From: an uncultured Desulfobacter sp.
Lineage (GTDB): Bacteria; Desulfobacterota; Desulfobacteria; Desulfobacterales; Desulfobacteraceae
Direction of reading: 5' to 3'
Assembly: GCF_963664415.1 (NCBI RefSeq)
Contig: NZ_OY761445.1
Location: forward strand, 62,001-126,000
Length of the DNA: 64,000 nt
The notes under the pieces are model-generated. The model worked only from the letters and a program-made list of their open reading frames with translations. It had not been told where the DNA came from and did no database searches. Made by a program: the position numbers and the translations under genes. Positions 52,494-61,103 of this stretch are shown here, in pieces (the first letter of the stretch is position 1; every line of letters begins with the position of its first letter).

Positions 52494-52796
52494 TCAGACG
52501 TCTTTTTCATTTTTTTGGGTCAATTCATCTATCCGGGCATTGAGCGCATCAATATCTCCTCGGGTAGGCAGATCCAAACGTCTTAACACTGCTTCCACCA
52601 CCTCTTCAATCTTTTTATCAAGACCGGATTTTGCGTCATCATACCGCTTTTTACACTCTTCTAAAAAGTCTTTTGCCTCTTTTTGGTTCATCTCAGACTG
52701 CTGGGCAAACTCCTTGGCAAATGTCTCAATCTCTTTTTTGGAGCGCAGCGCCATACCTACTCCGGTAAGCAGACTGTTTTTCAGAGTTTCTATCAT
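52494..52796 (-). CDS. Phasin-like coiled-coil protein
   Basis: The 100-residue protein is helical and coiled-coil-rich (KEIETFAKEFAQQSEMNQ, LDKKIEEVVEAVLRRLDLP, ALNARIDELTQKN), as in polyhydroxyalkanoate granule-associated proteins. No PHA synthase is in the window. Coupling to UbiB suggests a membrane or lipid-surface role as well. A truncated family R element lies 28 nt before the ATG. Confidence 0.7.
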   Translation of the reverse strand: MIETLKNSLLTGVGMALRSKKEIETFAKEFAQQSEMNQKEAKDFLEECKKRYDDAKSGLDKKIEEVVEAVLRRLDLPTRGDIDALNARIDELTQKNEKDV

Positions 52797-52823
52797 GTTC
52801 TTTTCCTCCGTTTTATTTTTTTT

Positions 52824-52867
52824 AAACGACCATAGGCCGACCCGGCTGTCGATATGTCAGGTCGGTT
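52824..52867 (-). repeat. Family R element, copy 7 (truncated)
   Basis: Minus strand: CCGACC pairs with GGTCGG, then GGCC-TAT-GGTC. The upstream hairpin is missing and family E sequence begins there, suggesting that the E element truncated it. It is almost the same as copy 8 in CTGACATAT and GCCGGGT. Confidence 0.6.
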
Positions 52868-53020
52868 CGTGTTTGGAGGGCTCGTTAAAGGAGCCACAGC
52901 TCACAAAGTTACCCAGATGCAAAGCGCAAGCAAAGCTGCAATCGGAGCGTACAATAGTACGTGAGGATTGCAGCTTTGTGCAGCAATGCCGCAGGTGGGT
53001 GACTTTTCATTCAAACACTA
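52868..53020 (-). repeat. Family E palindromic element, copy 2
   Basis: It has arms TAGTGTTTGAATGAAAAGTC (minus strand) and the corresponding left arm with an extra insertion, plus the conserved centre CGGAGCGTAC, then GTACGTGAGGATTGCA. The outer end contains the TAG stop codon of the acyl-CoA dehydrogenase gene. Confidence 0.85.
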
Positions 53021-54865
53021 TTTTGAGCCAAAGGAGACCTCTAATATATCTTCCACACAGGTATCCCCTTCAAGAATGGCATCCATTTTACCATAAGATC
53101 CGGGTAAAATGGTATTAATAAAAAATCTGGCCGAAACCATCTGTCCTGCATAAAAAGCAGCATCTTTATTTTTGCCGGCCTTGGCAGCTACGGCTTCAGG
53201 GTCAAGGGAACCCGCTTTTTTAGCAAGTTTGGGGGCGGCAACGCAGGCGCGCCACAGATGCATCCAGGCAAAGACAATATCTCCTGTGATGTCCAGAAAG
53301 GGATGGGCAAAGGCATAGGCGTTAAGTGCATTTGCAGACCTTGCCCTTGCGCCGATCTCATGAGCGACAACATCATATCTGTCCAAGGCAAGTTCCATTT
53401 TTTCGGCAAGAACTGAAAGACCGTCAATCAGTAGGGCCTCTTGTATGGTTTTTCTAATCTGGTCCAGGAAATAGGTAAAACTTTGCCCCTTGTTCATGGC
53501 CAGTTTGCGGCCAAGAAGATCCATGGCCTGGATGCCGTTGGTGCCTTCATAAATCATGAAAATTCTGGAATCGCGCATGAGCTGTTCTGCTGGAAATTCT
53601 TTACAGTATCCATATCCGCCGTAAACCTGAACGCCATGGGAACAGACTTCAAGGGCCTTGTCCGTGATATAGCCTTTGACAATGGGGGTGAGTACCTCTA
53701 TTAATGCTGCGGTATTGGCCTTTAATTCTTCATCATCTGTGGTGTGAACAATGTCCTCGCATTTGGCATAGTAATAGTGCAACGAGCGCATGCCTTCGGT
53801 GTAGACCTTCATATTTAATAATTGACGTTTCACATCCGGATGGTTGATGATGGTAACGTTTTTGGCTGTGGCATCCTTGCCTGCCGTAAGATGCCGGCCC
53901 TGTACCCGGGTCCTGGCATAATCAAGGGCGTTCATATACGAAGCGGACGCCACGGCAAAGCCCTGGAGACCCACAAAGGCCCGGGATTCGTTCATCATTT
54001 GGAACATTTCCGGCATGCCCTTGTTTGCTTCGCCCAGAAGGGTGCCGATACAAGGCCCTTTGTCTCCCAGTGCCAGGGTGCAGGTCGCATTGCCGTGAAT
54101 CCCCATTTTTTCTTCTAGGCCCGTGCACACCACATTGTTGAATTCACCCAATGATCCGTCTTCATTGACCAGGAACTTGGGTACCAAGAACAATGAGATC
54201 CCCTTTGTTCCTGCAGGCGCACCTTCAATACGTGCTAATACCGGATGGATGATGTTATCGCAAAGATCGTGCTCGCCGGCAGAGATAAATATTTTTGTGC
54301 CCTGGATGGTGTAGGTGCCGTCATCGTTTAAGGTTGCTGTGGTGGTCAATGCGCCCACGTCAGAGCCGGCTTCGGGTTCAGTCAGAAGCATGGTGCCGCC
54401 CCATTGGCCGGCAAACATTTTTTTCATGTAAAGTTTTTTCTGGGTTTCATCACCAAACGCTTCGACAAGCTTTGCTGCGCCGTGGGTCATGCCGTAATAG
54501 AGCATAAAAGCGGAGTTGGCTCCCACCATATATTCTAAGGCTGCACACCCCACGGTTTTGGGCATACCCTGGCCGCCCACATCCGGATCATCGCACATGG
54601 CTAACCATTCACCTTCGCAGAACAATTTCCAGGCCCGCTTAAAAGATTGGGGCGTGGTCACTTTACCATTTTCAAGGGTGCACCCGATTTCATCGCCCTC
54701 TTTGAAAGTAGGCAGGATCTCTTTAATGGACAGGGTTCTTGCCTCCGAGACGATCAGATCAATGGTCTTTTTATTGAATTCCTCAAACAACTCATTTTCA
54801 ACCGTGCCAATTTGTTCATGCAATACAAAGTCGACATCACGTCTGTCTGCGATTGGCTGTGCCAT
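53018..54865 (-). CDS. Acyl-CoA dehydrogenase, long (about 600-residue) type
   Basis: The 615-residue flavoprotein has LLTEPEAGSDVGALTT and ALEYMVGANSAF as the FAD-binding parts, QVYGGYGYCKEFPAEQLMRDSRI, and the catalytic-Glu loop IYEGTNGIQAMDLLGRKL. A C-terminal extension after about 470 marks the long subfamily (DmdC/FadE-like). It oxidises acyl-CoA to enoyl-CoA. The substrate is unknown. It is a single gene. Its stop codon lies in a family E element, and a partial family R element is 82 nt upstream. Confidence 0.93.
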   Translation of the reverse strand: MAQPIADRRDVDFVLHEQIGTVENELFEEFNKKTIDLIVSEARTLSIKEILPTFKEGDEIGCTLENGKVTTPQSFKRAWKLFCEGEWLAMCDDPDVGGQGMPKTVGCAALEYMVGANSAFMLYYGMTHGAAKLVEAFGDETQKKLYMKKMFAGQWGGTMLLTEPEAGSDVGALTTTATLNDDGTYTIQGTKIFISAGEHDLCDNIIHPVLARIEGAPAGTKGISLFLVPKFLVNEDGSLGEFNNVVCTGLEEKMGIHGNATCTLALGDKGPCIGTLLGEANKGMPEMFQMMNESRAFVGLQGFAVASASYMNALDYARTRVQGRHLTAGKDATAKNVTIINHPDVKRQLLNMKVYTEGMRSLHYYYAKCEDIVHTTDDEELKANTAALIEVLTPIVKGYITDKALEVCSHGVQVYGGYGYCKEFPAEQLMRDSRIFMIYEGTNGIQAMDLLGRKLAMNKGQSFTYFLDQIRKTIQEALLIDGLSVLAEKMELALDRYDVVAHEIGARARSANALNAYAFAHPFLDITGDIVFAWMHLWRACVAAPKLAKKAGSLDPEAVAAKAGKNKDAAFYAGQMVSARFFINTILPGSYGKMDAILEGDTCVEDILEVSFGSK

Positions 54866-54946
54866 ATTATTATTCCCTTTTTCTAACTATTCTTGTTTTT
54901 CTAAGAAAGATCTGAGTAAGTTACTCAAATCTTTCAACCTTTGTTG

Positions 54947-54992
54947 TTGACTAAACCCGGCAGTTAATATGTCAGGTCAGCCTATCATTGTT
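54947..54992 (-). repeat. Family R element, copy 8 (partial)
   Basis: Minus strand CTGACCTGACATAT and GCCGGGTTTAGTC match copy 7 and part of copy 6. It lies 82 nt before the acyl-CoA dehydrogenase start. The rest of the 54866-55264 gap holds only a small palindrome (TTGAGTAACTTACTCAGA region near 54910-54931) and AT-rich sequence. Confidence 0.5.
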
Positions 54993-55264
54993 TATGTGGA
55001 CATGTGTTGTATGCACAACAACATGTCGATTGACGAAAAGCATGGTATATGTAGTATAAAAAATTTAATATTTCCAAATCTTTTTGAAAATAGTCTTTTT
55101 AAATTTTGAAAACCATTTTTACATCCCTTCTATTTATTCTTACAATAAGGTTTAAATATGGTTATTTTTTTGCTAACAATAGTGATTATTTGTTCCAATT
55201 TCATATGAGTCACCATGTTGGTTCTACAAAATGAATGTCTAACTATTATGGATACAAAAGACGC

Positions 55265-56104
55265 ATGCGTATAAAATGTTGGGGGTCCAGGGGGTCTGTC
55301 TGTGTCTCAGGGCTGCAATATATCAAATACGGGGGAGACACCACCTGTTTTGAGATCCAGGCCGATTCCGGTGAAATTGTGATCATTGATGCCGGTACCG
55401 GTATTCGTAGGCTTGGTATGCATCTTGTCCAAAAAAAAATAAAGACATGCTATCTAATTTTGACCCATACCCACTGGGATCACATCATTGGACTGCCCTT
55501 TTTTCATCCATTGCTTTATGGAGACACAACGGTCCATGTTCAGGATCGTACCTTTGCCGGCCTAACCACAAAAAAAGTGATTGAGCAGGTTATGCGCATG
55601 CCTTTTTTTCCTGTGGGGTTAACGGCTTTCAACGCTGATATTCGGTTTGAAAAATCATTGAACGACCGTTTTACCATCGGCAGCCTGGATATTGAAACCA
55701 TTCCCACATCCCATTCCCAAAACAGCCTGGGATACAAATTTATGGAAAATGGAAAAACATTTGTGTTTCTAACGGACAATGAACTGGGATATATCCATCC
55801 CCGGGGCAGAACGGTTAAAGAATACATTGACTTTACAAAGGATGCGGATGTACTGTTTCACGACACCGAGTACACGGATAATGAATACCTGAATAAAAAC
55901 GGGTGGGGGCATTCCTGCCTGTCCGATGTTTTGGATTTAAGTGTGAAGGCGTCAGTGGGGCAACTTGGCTTAATCCATCTCAACCAGAACAGAACCGATG
56001 ACCAGGTGGATACCATGGTTGATCAGTGCCGTCGGTTTTTTAATAACAATCACCTTTCCACCTCCTGTTATGCCGTTTCGGCGGATTTTGAAATCTTTTT
56101 ATAG
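55265..56104 (+). CDS. MBL-fold metallohydrolase
   Basis: The ATG at 55265 (MRIKCWGSRGSVCVSG, the typical family start) gives 279 residues; an ATG at 55235 adds ten. The metal-binding motif THTHWDHIIG is intact, together with IIDAGTGIRRLG, TIPTSHSQNSLGY, FLTDNELGY and FHDTEY. This branch resembles phosphodiesterase or RNase Z-like proteins. The substrate is not known. The gap before it is long and AT-rich, so it probably has its own promoter. Confidence 0.86.
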   Translation: MRIKCWGSRGSVCVSGLQYIKYGGDTTCFEIQADSGEIVIIDAGTGIRRLGMHLVQKKIKTCYLILTHTHWDHIIGLPFFHPLLYGDTTVHVQDRTFAGLTTKKVIEQVMRMPFFPVGLTAFNADIRFEKSLNDRFTIGSLDIETIPTSHSQNSLGYKFMENGKTFVFLTDNELGYIHPRGRTVKEYIDFTKDADVLFHDTEYTDNEYLNKNGWGHSCLSDVLDLSVKASVGQLGLIHLNQNRTDDQVDTMVDQCRRFFNNNHLSTSCYAVSADFEIFL

Positions 56105-56145
56105 TCCTTTTTGTAAAATCGGGCGATACCTTTAAGTTCTCAATT

Positions 56146-57738
56146 ATGTCACGCACTTTATTTGAATTTTTGTCTTCAAACCTGCAGCGTTTTTCACCAA
56201 AACACTGGGGAGCCGTCAAGAATTTTGCCCACCCACGGGTGGTCACCATGCTCTTTTTTGGTTTCAGCGCCGGACTTCCCATTCTGCTGATTTTTTCCTC
56301 ACTGTCCCTTTGGCTTCGCGAAGCAGGGGTCCAACGTTCCGCAGTGACCTTTTTTTCATGGGCAGCACTGGGCTATTCTTTTAAATTTATCTGGGCGCCA
56401 TTGGTGGATCAGATGCCCATTCCAATGATGAGCCGAATGCTTGGCCGGCGCAGGGCCTGGATACTTCTGGCCCAGATCGGTATTACCGCATCCATTTTTG
56501 CCATGTCCATGATTGATCCTGCAAAAGGGCAAAATTATATTGTTTTCATGGCCCTGGCCGCTGTGGGTTTAGGCTTTTCTTCGGCCACCCAGGACATTTC
56601 CATTGATGCCTATCGAATTGAATCTGCCGATGAAAGCCTCCAGGCACTTATGGCTTCGGTATATATCGCCGGATACAGGATCGGAATGCTGGCCGCAGGT
56701 GCCGGCGCCTTGTTTCTGGCTCAGATCAAAGGCTCAACTCTTGGCGCATATGATTATACGGCCTGGCGCATGGCTTATCAGATCATGGCTGGATTAATGG
56801 CCATTGGGATCATAACGGTATTTGTGATCAAAGAACCCGAAGTAACGGCCAAAGAAACAAATTATGGCCGGACCACCGATCACGCCCGTTTTTTTATTCT
56901 TTTTTTAGTGTCTGCCGCAGCCTTTGTCAGTTGGTTCTACTTTACCTCAGGGATTGCATCAACATTAAAAGAACAGGTGGGCTTTATTATAAAAAACACC
57001 TCTGTAGCCGGATTCATCATTGAAACGATAAGACTTGCCGCAGGGATCGGTGCTGCGCTCCTTGGTGCAAGGATGATGGTAGCCTTGAAAGTCGCAAACA
57101 TGGAGATGATCCGGTCCGCCTATGTTGAACCGGTGTCGGATTTTTTTTCCCGATACGGTGCAAGGCTTGCCTGGCTGCTTCTTGCACTCATCGGCCTGTA
57201 CCGTATTTCTGACATTGTTCTCGGTGTTATTTCCAATGTCTTTTATCAGGATATGGGATTTTCAAAAATTCACATCGCAAGTATCGTAAAAACATTTGGA
57301 CTGTTCATGACCATTGCCGGCGGTTTTTTAGGGGGAACCCTGTCCATTCAGTTTGGGGTGATGCGCATTCTTTTTGTAGGGGCATTGCTGTCCGCACTTA
57401 CCAATCTTTTGTTTGTCCTCATGGCCTGGACCGGTCCGGTTCTGCCCATGCTTTACCTGGTAATTTCTGCGGACAATTTGGCAGGCGGTCTGGCTGGCGC
57501 AGCATTTGTGGCTTTTTTGTCCAGTCTGACCAATGTGCGGTTTACCGCCATTCAGTATGCCGTATTTTCATCTTTAATGACCCTCGTGCCCAAAATGTTT
57601 TCCGGATATTCCGGGAGCATAGTGGATCAACTGGGATACCCTGTTTTCTTTACCGTGACCGCCGTGATGGGTATCCCAGTTCTGATTTTAATCCTAATCT
57701 GCGGGGCTCGACTGCAAATCAACGAAACAAAAAATTAA
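56146..57738 (+). CDS. AmpG-like MFS permease
   Basis: The 530-residue membrane protein has about 14 helices and AmpG-type stretches: FGFSAGLPILLIFSSLSLWLR, GYSFKFIWAPLVDQ, LGRRRAWI, GFSSATQDISIDAYRIE, YIAGYRIGMLAAGAGALFL. AmpG imports anhydro-muropeptides for cell-wall recycling. A related solute cannot be excluded. It begins 41 bases after the MBL-fold gene and runs convergently up to gcvPB. Confidence 0.85.
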   Translation: MSRTLFEFLSSNLQRFSPKHWGAVKNFAHPRVVTMLFFGFSAGLPILLIFSSLSLWLREAGVQRSAVTFFSWAALGYSFKFIWAPLVDQMPIPMMSRMLGRRRAWILLAQIGITASIFAMSMIDPAKGQNYIVFMALAAVGLGFSSATQDISIDAYRIESADESLQALMASVYIAGYRIGMLAAGAGALFLAQIKGSTLGAYDYTAWRMAYQIMAGLMAIGIITVFVIKEPEVTAKETNYGRTTDHARFFILFLVSAAAFVSWFYFTSGIASTLKEQVGFIIKNTSVAGFIIETIRLAAGIGAALLGARMMVALKVANMEMIRSAYVEPVSDFFSRYGARLAWLLLALIGLYRISDIVLGVISNVFYQDMGFSKIHIASIVKTFGLFMTIAGGFLGGTLSIQFGVMRILFVGALLSALTNLLFVLMAWTGPVLPMLYLVISADNLAGGLAGAAFVAFLSSLTNVRFTAIQYAVFSSLMTLVPKMFSGYSGSIVDQLGYPVFFTVTAVMGIPVLILILICGARLQINETKN

Positions 57739-57739
57739 T

Positions 57740-59194
57740 TCAACCTTTCAGGCAGGGTTTACGTGCTGCCGTCACCTCATCCAGCCGAGTCACTTTAGGT
57801 AGATGGGGTGCTGCGTGTAATTCATCCGGGTTTGAACCGGCCTCTTGAACAATGGCTTTTACCGCCTCAATGAACTGATCAATCTCATCTTTTGACTCGG
57901 TTTCCGTGGGCTCCACCATAAAGGCGGCTTCCACCACCAAGGGGAAATATACCGTGGGTGGATGGAATCCGTAATCCAAAAGACGCTTGGCCATATCCAT
58001 GGTACTGATATGGTGCTCTTGAACACTTTTGTCGGTAAAAACACATTCATGCATACAAGGTCTGTCATAAGGCAGGTCCAGGGTGCCTTTAAGGCTCTCT
58101 TTGATGTAGTTGGCATTGAGCACGGCAAGCTGGGATGCACGCTTTAAGCCATCAGCTCCCATGGACAGAATATATGCAAAGGCCCTAACCATAACCCCGA
58201 AATGGCCATAGAATGTATGCATCCGACCGATTGTATCAGAACTATCTGTAATAAACGAATAGGTATTGTTTTCTTTTTGAACCTGCGGCACAGGAAGAAA
58301 GGGAATCAAATCTTCGATCACGGCCACCGGACCGGAACCGGGGCCTCCACCACCGTGGGGGGTGGAAAAAGTTTTGTGAAGATTTAAATGGAGCACATCA
58401 ATGCCAAGTTCGCCCGGCTTTATGATCCCCATGACGGCATTCATGTTGGCACCGTCTCCGTATACAAGTCCGCCCTTGGCATGGACGATGTCACAGACCT
58501 CTTTGATGTTCTCCTCAAACAGTCCTAACGTATTGGGGTTGGTGATCATGATACCGGCGGTATCTTCGTCCATGGCCTCGGCCACTGTCTGGGGGTCCAG
58601 AATGCCTTTGGGACCTGATTTGATATTCACAGACTTATATCCGCAAAGGGTTGCGGACGCGGGATTGGTGCCATGGGCAGTGTCCGGGATCAGAATCTTT
58701 GAGCGTTGTTTTCCCTGCTTGGCATGCCAGGCATGGATCATGAGCATGCCGGTGAGCTCGCCATGGGCCCCGGCTGCCGGTTGTAACGTGACGGCGGGAA
58801 ATCCTGTGATCTCCCCGAGCATTTTTTCCAGCTCATACATTAATTTTAAAGCCCCTTGGGAAAATTCATCCCCAGCCAACGGATGAGCGACGACAAATCC
58901 TTTACGGGATGCCTGGACCTCATTGGTTTTGGGATTGTATTTCATGGTGCAGGAGCCCAAGGGATACATGCCCGAATCAATGCAAAAATTCCATTGGGAC
59001 AGACGGGTAAAATGACGGACCACATCCAGTTCGGATAATTGCGGCAGATTCGGAGCATCATCGGTGAGTGCCGGGTCAAGATCCGCTCTTGGCACATCAC
59101 TTCTGGGCATGGAGATACCGCATCTGCCTTCCCGGCTCTTTTCCCATAGTTCGGATTCATTAAATATAAGGCCACTTGTACCTGGCTTTGTCAT
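57740..59194 (-). CDS. gcvPB: Glycine dehydrogenase (decarboxylating) subunit 2
   Basis: The 484-residue subunit has GMYPLGSCTMKYNPKTNE, LQPAAGAHGELTGMLMIHA, PDTAHGTNPASA and the PLP lysine in HLNLHKTFSTPHGGGGPG. Together with subunit 1 it forms the P-protein that decarboxylates glycine onto the lipoyl arm of GcvH. The start overlaps the stop of gcvPA by one base with an AAAGGAGG site inside gcvPA. It is the last gene of the operon. Confidence 0.96.
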   Translation of the reverse strand: MTKPGTSGLIFNESELWEKSREGRCGISMPRSDVPRADLDPALTDDAPNLPQLSELDVVRHFTRLSQWNFCIDSGMYPLGSCTMKYNPKTNEVQASRKGFVVAHPLAGDEFSQGALKLMYELEKMLGEITGFPAVTLQPAAGAHGELTGMLMIHAWHAKQGKQRSKILIPDTAHGTNPASATLCGYKSVNIKSGPKGILDPQTVAEAMDEDTAGIMITNPNTLGLFEENIKEVCDIVHAKGGLVYGDGANMNAVMGIIKPGELGIDVLHLNLHKTFSTPHGGGGPGSGPVAVIEDLIPFLPVPQVQKENNTYSFITDSSDTIGRMHTFYGHFGVMVRAFAYILSMGADGLKRASQLAVLNANYIKESLKGTLDLPYDRPCMHECVFTDKSVQEHHISTMDMAKRLLDYGFHPPTVYFPLVVEAAFMVEPTETESKDEIDQFIEAVKAIVQEAGSNPDELHAAPHLPKVTRLDEVTAARKPCLKG

Positions 59195-60528
59195 TATTGT
59201 ACCTCCTTTGCCAAAAAATCCATGGCCTGTCTGGACACGGTTTCTGTGGCACAGAAAAGATAATGGTCTGTCATGTCCGGGTAATAGGATTCAAGGGAGA
59301 CCCCTGCATACAGATTGTGTTTTTGGGCAAGCTCCCTTCGTTTATCTGCAAATCCGGCCGGGGCTTTGAGAACAAATTCATTGAAAAATGGACCATCATA
59401 AACCGAAGTAAACCCGGCACCTACAAGCGCATTTTTCAGGTAGATGGCCTTGTCATGATTGAGTTGGGCGATCTCTCTTATTCCCTTTTTCCCGGCAGTA
59501 GCCAAATATACGGCGGCGGTCATGGCATTGAGTCCGTTATTAGAGCAGATGTTGGAAGAGGCTTTTTCTCTGCGGATATGCTGTTCTCTGGTGGCAAGGG
59601 TCAACACATAACCCCTCTGTCCGTTTGAATCTGTGGTTTTTCCCACAAACCGGCCGGGAAGATTCCTCATCAGTTTTTTTGTTCCGGCTAAAAGACCGAG
59701 CCCCGGTCCGCCAAAGCTTTTGGTCATGCCAAGGCTTTGGCCTTCTCCTGCCACAAGATCGGCCCCAAAGCTGCCTGGACTTTTCAACAGCCCGTGGGCC
59801 AGCGCCTCGGTGAATGAAGCAATCAGCAGGCATTTTTTTTCATCGGCACAAACTTTAAAGCTGCCCAAATCTTCAATGTTTCCAAAAAAGTTGGGAGACT
59901 GAATCGCCACCCCGGCAACACCATCCATAGCTTTAAAAGCAGCCACATCTGTCAGGCCGTTTTTATCAGCCGGTATTTCGACCATTTCAAATTCGGATGG
60001 ATTAAGATAGGTCTGAATGATCTGGCGATGGGCAGGATGAACAAGGCTTGACACGGCAATCTTATTTGCTTTTTTTGACTTGTTCAGTGCAATCAGCGCA
60101 CATTCTGCCAGGGCTGTACCCCCATCGTAATGAGAGGCCGTGGCAATGTCCATACCCAAAAGGGCTGTGATCATGGTTTGAAATTCATAGATCCCCTGTA
60201 AAGTGCCTTGGCTGACCTCAGGCTGGTAAGGGGTATAGGCCGTCATAAACTCGGATCTGGAAATCAGGTAAGGCACAATAGCAGGAATGTGGTGGTCGTA
60301 AGAACCTGCGCCTATCAGGCATGTATATGATCCGCATGCCGCATTTTGTGAGGCCAGTTCTTCCATTGTAGCATTTAGATCCCATTCGCTTAAACTGTCC
60401 GGCAGGTTCAATCCGGTTTTTGTCTTGGCAGAATCGGGAATGATGTCAAACAGCTGATTCAGATCGGCATGGCCGGTGACAGCCAGCATCTGGTCGATGT
60501 CCTGTCTGGTATGCGGCAGATAACGCAT
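59194..60528 (-). CDS. gcvPA: Glycine dehydrogenase (decarboxylating) subunit 1
   Basis: The 444-residue subunit has MRYLPHTRQDIDQML, GAGSYDHHIPAIV, YTPYQPEVSQGTLQGIYEFQ, ASHYDGGTALAE and FGGPGLGLLAGTKK, typical of the N-terminal half of split P-protein. The split form is usual in this bacterial group. It is five bases downstream of gcvH and coupled to gcvPB. Confidence 0.96.
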   Translation of the reverse strand: MRYLPHTRQDIDQMLAVTGHADLNQLFDIIPDSAKTKTGLNLPDSLSEWDLNATMEELASQNAACGSYTCLIGAGSYDHHIPAIVPYLISRSEFMTAYTPYQPEVSQGTLQGIYEFQTMITALLGMDIATASHYDGGTALAECALIALNKSKKANKIAVSSLVHPAHRQIIQTYLNPSEFEMVEIPADKNGLTDVAAFKAMDGVAGVAIQSPNFFGNIEDLGSFKVCADEKKCLLIASFTEALAHGLLKSPGSFGADLVAGEGQSLGMTKSFGGPGLGLLAGTKKLMRNLPGRFVGKTTDSNGQRGYVLTLATREQHIRREKASSNICSNNGLNAMTAAVYLATAGKKGIREIAQLNHDKAIYLKNALVGAGFTSVYDGPFFNEFVLKAPAGFADKRRELAQKHNLYAGVSLESYYPDMTDHYLFCATETVSRQAMDFLAKEVQ

Positions 60529-60533
60529 GGCAT

Positions 60534-60932
60534 TTATCCTTTCAGCATTTCAAAGTATGCAGTCTGGTCTTTAAGGCTGTCCATTTCGGATAGATCGTCG
60601 GGTTTAATTTTGACAAGCCAACCTTTATCATAGCAGTTGGTGTTGACAAGCTCAGGGGCATCTTCAAGTTCCTCATTAACCTCAACAATTTCACCTGCAA
60701 TGGGAAGAAAAATTTCAGAAACCGCTTTAACGGATTCCACACTGCCAAACTCATCTCCCTGGCCAAATGTGTCACCAATTTCGGGCATTTCCACAAAGAC
60801 AATTTCGCCAAGCTGGTCCTGGGCATAATCAGAAATGCCCACAGTGACCAGATCACCTTCAACCTTTGCCCATTCATGATCATCGGTGTATTTAACATCT
60901 GATGGGAAATTAAGCTCTTCAATGGATTTCAT
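60534..60932 (-). CDS. gcvH: Glycine cleavage H protein
   Basis: The 132-residue carrier protein has the lipoylation motif GSVESVKAVSE with lipoyl lysine K69, the YTDDHEWAKVEGD start and VNEELEDAPELVNTNCYDKGWL. It shuttles the aminomethyl group between P, T and L proteins. A family E repeat fills most of the 168-bp gap to gcvT upstream. Confidence 0.96.
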   Translation of the reverse strand: MKSIEELNFPSDVKYTDDHEWAKVEGDLVTVGISDYAQDQLGEIVFVEMPEIGDTFGQGDEFGSVESVKAVSEIFLPIAGEIVEVNEELEDAPELVNTNCYDKGWLVKIKPDDLSEMDSLKDQTAYFEMLKG

Positions 60933-60976
60933 ATCGCCTCCTTATTTATTATTTTATTGCAAAATTAACGGTGCTG

Positions 60977-61103
60977 GTGTTTGGCCCAAAAGTCACCCAG
61001 ATGCAAGGCGCAGACAAATTTGCAACCGGAGCAATCTCATGGTTGTGAGGATTGCAAATTTGTCTGCAACGCCGCAGGTGGGTGACTTTTGGGCCAAACA
61101 CTA
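60977..61103 (-). repeat. Family E palindromic element, copy 3 (gcvT-gcvH gap)
   Basis: Arms of about 50 bp match nearly perfectly: GTGTTTGGCCCAAAAGTCAC and its complement, through GCAGACAAATTTGCAA. The centre reads CCGGAGCAATC then GGTTGTGAGGATTGCA, paired CAATC/GGTTG. The outer end supplies the TAG stop of gcvT. The other end is 44 nt before gcvH. Confidence 0.92.
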
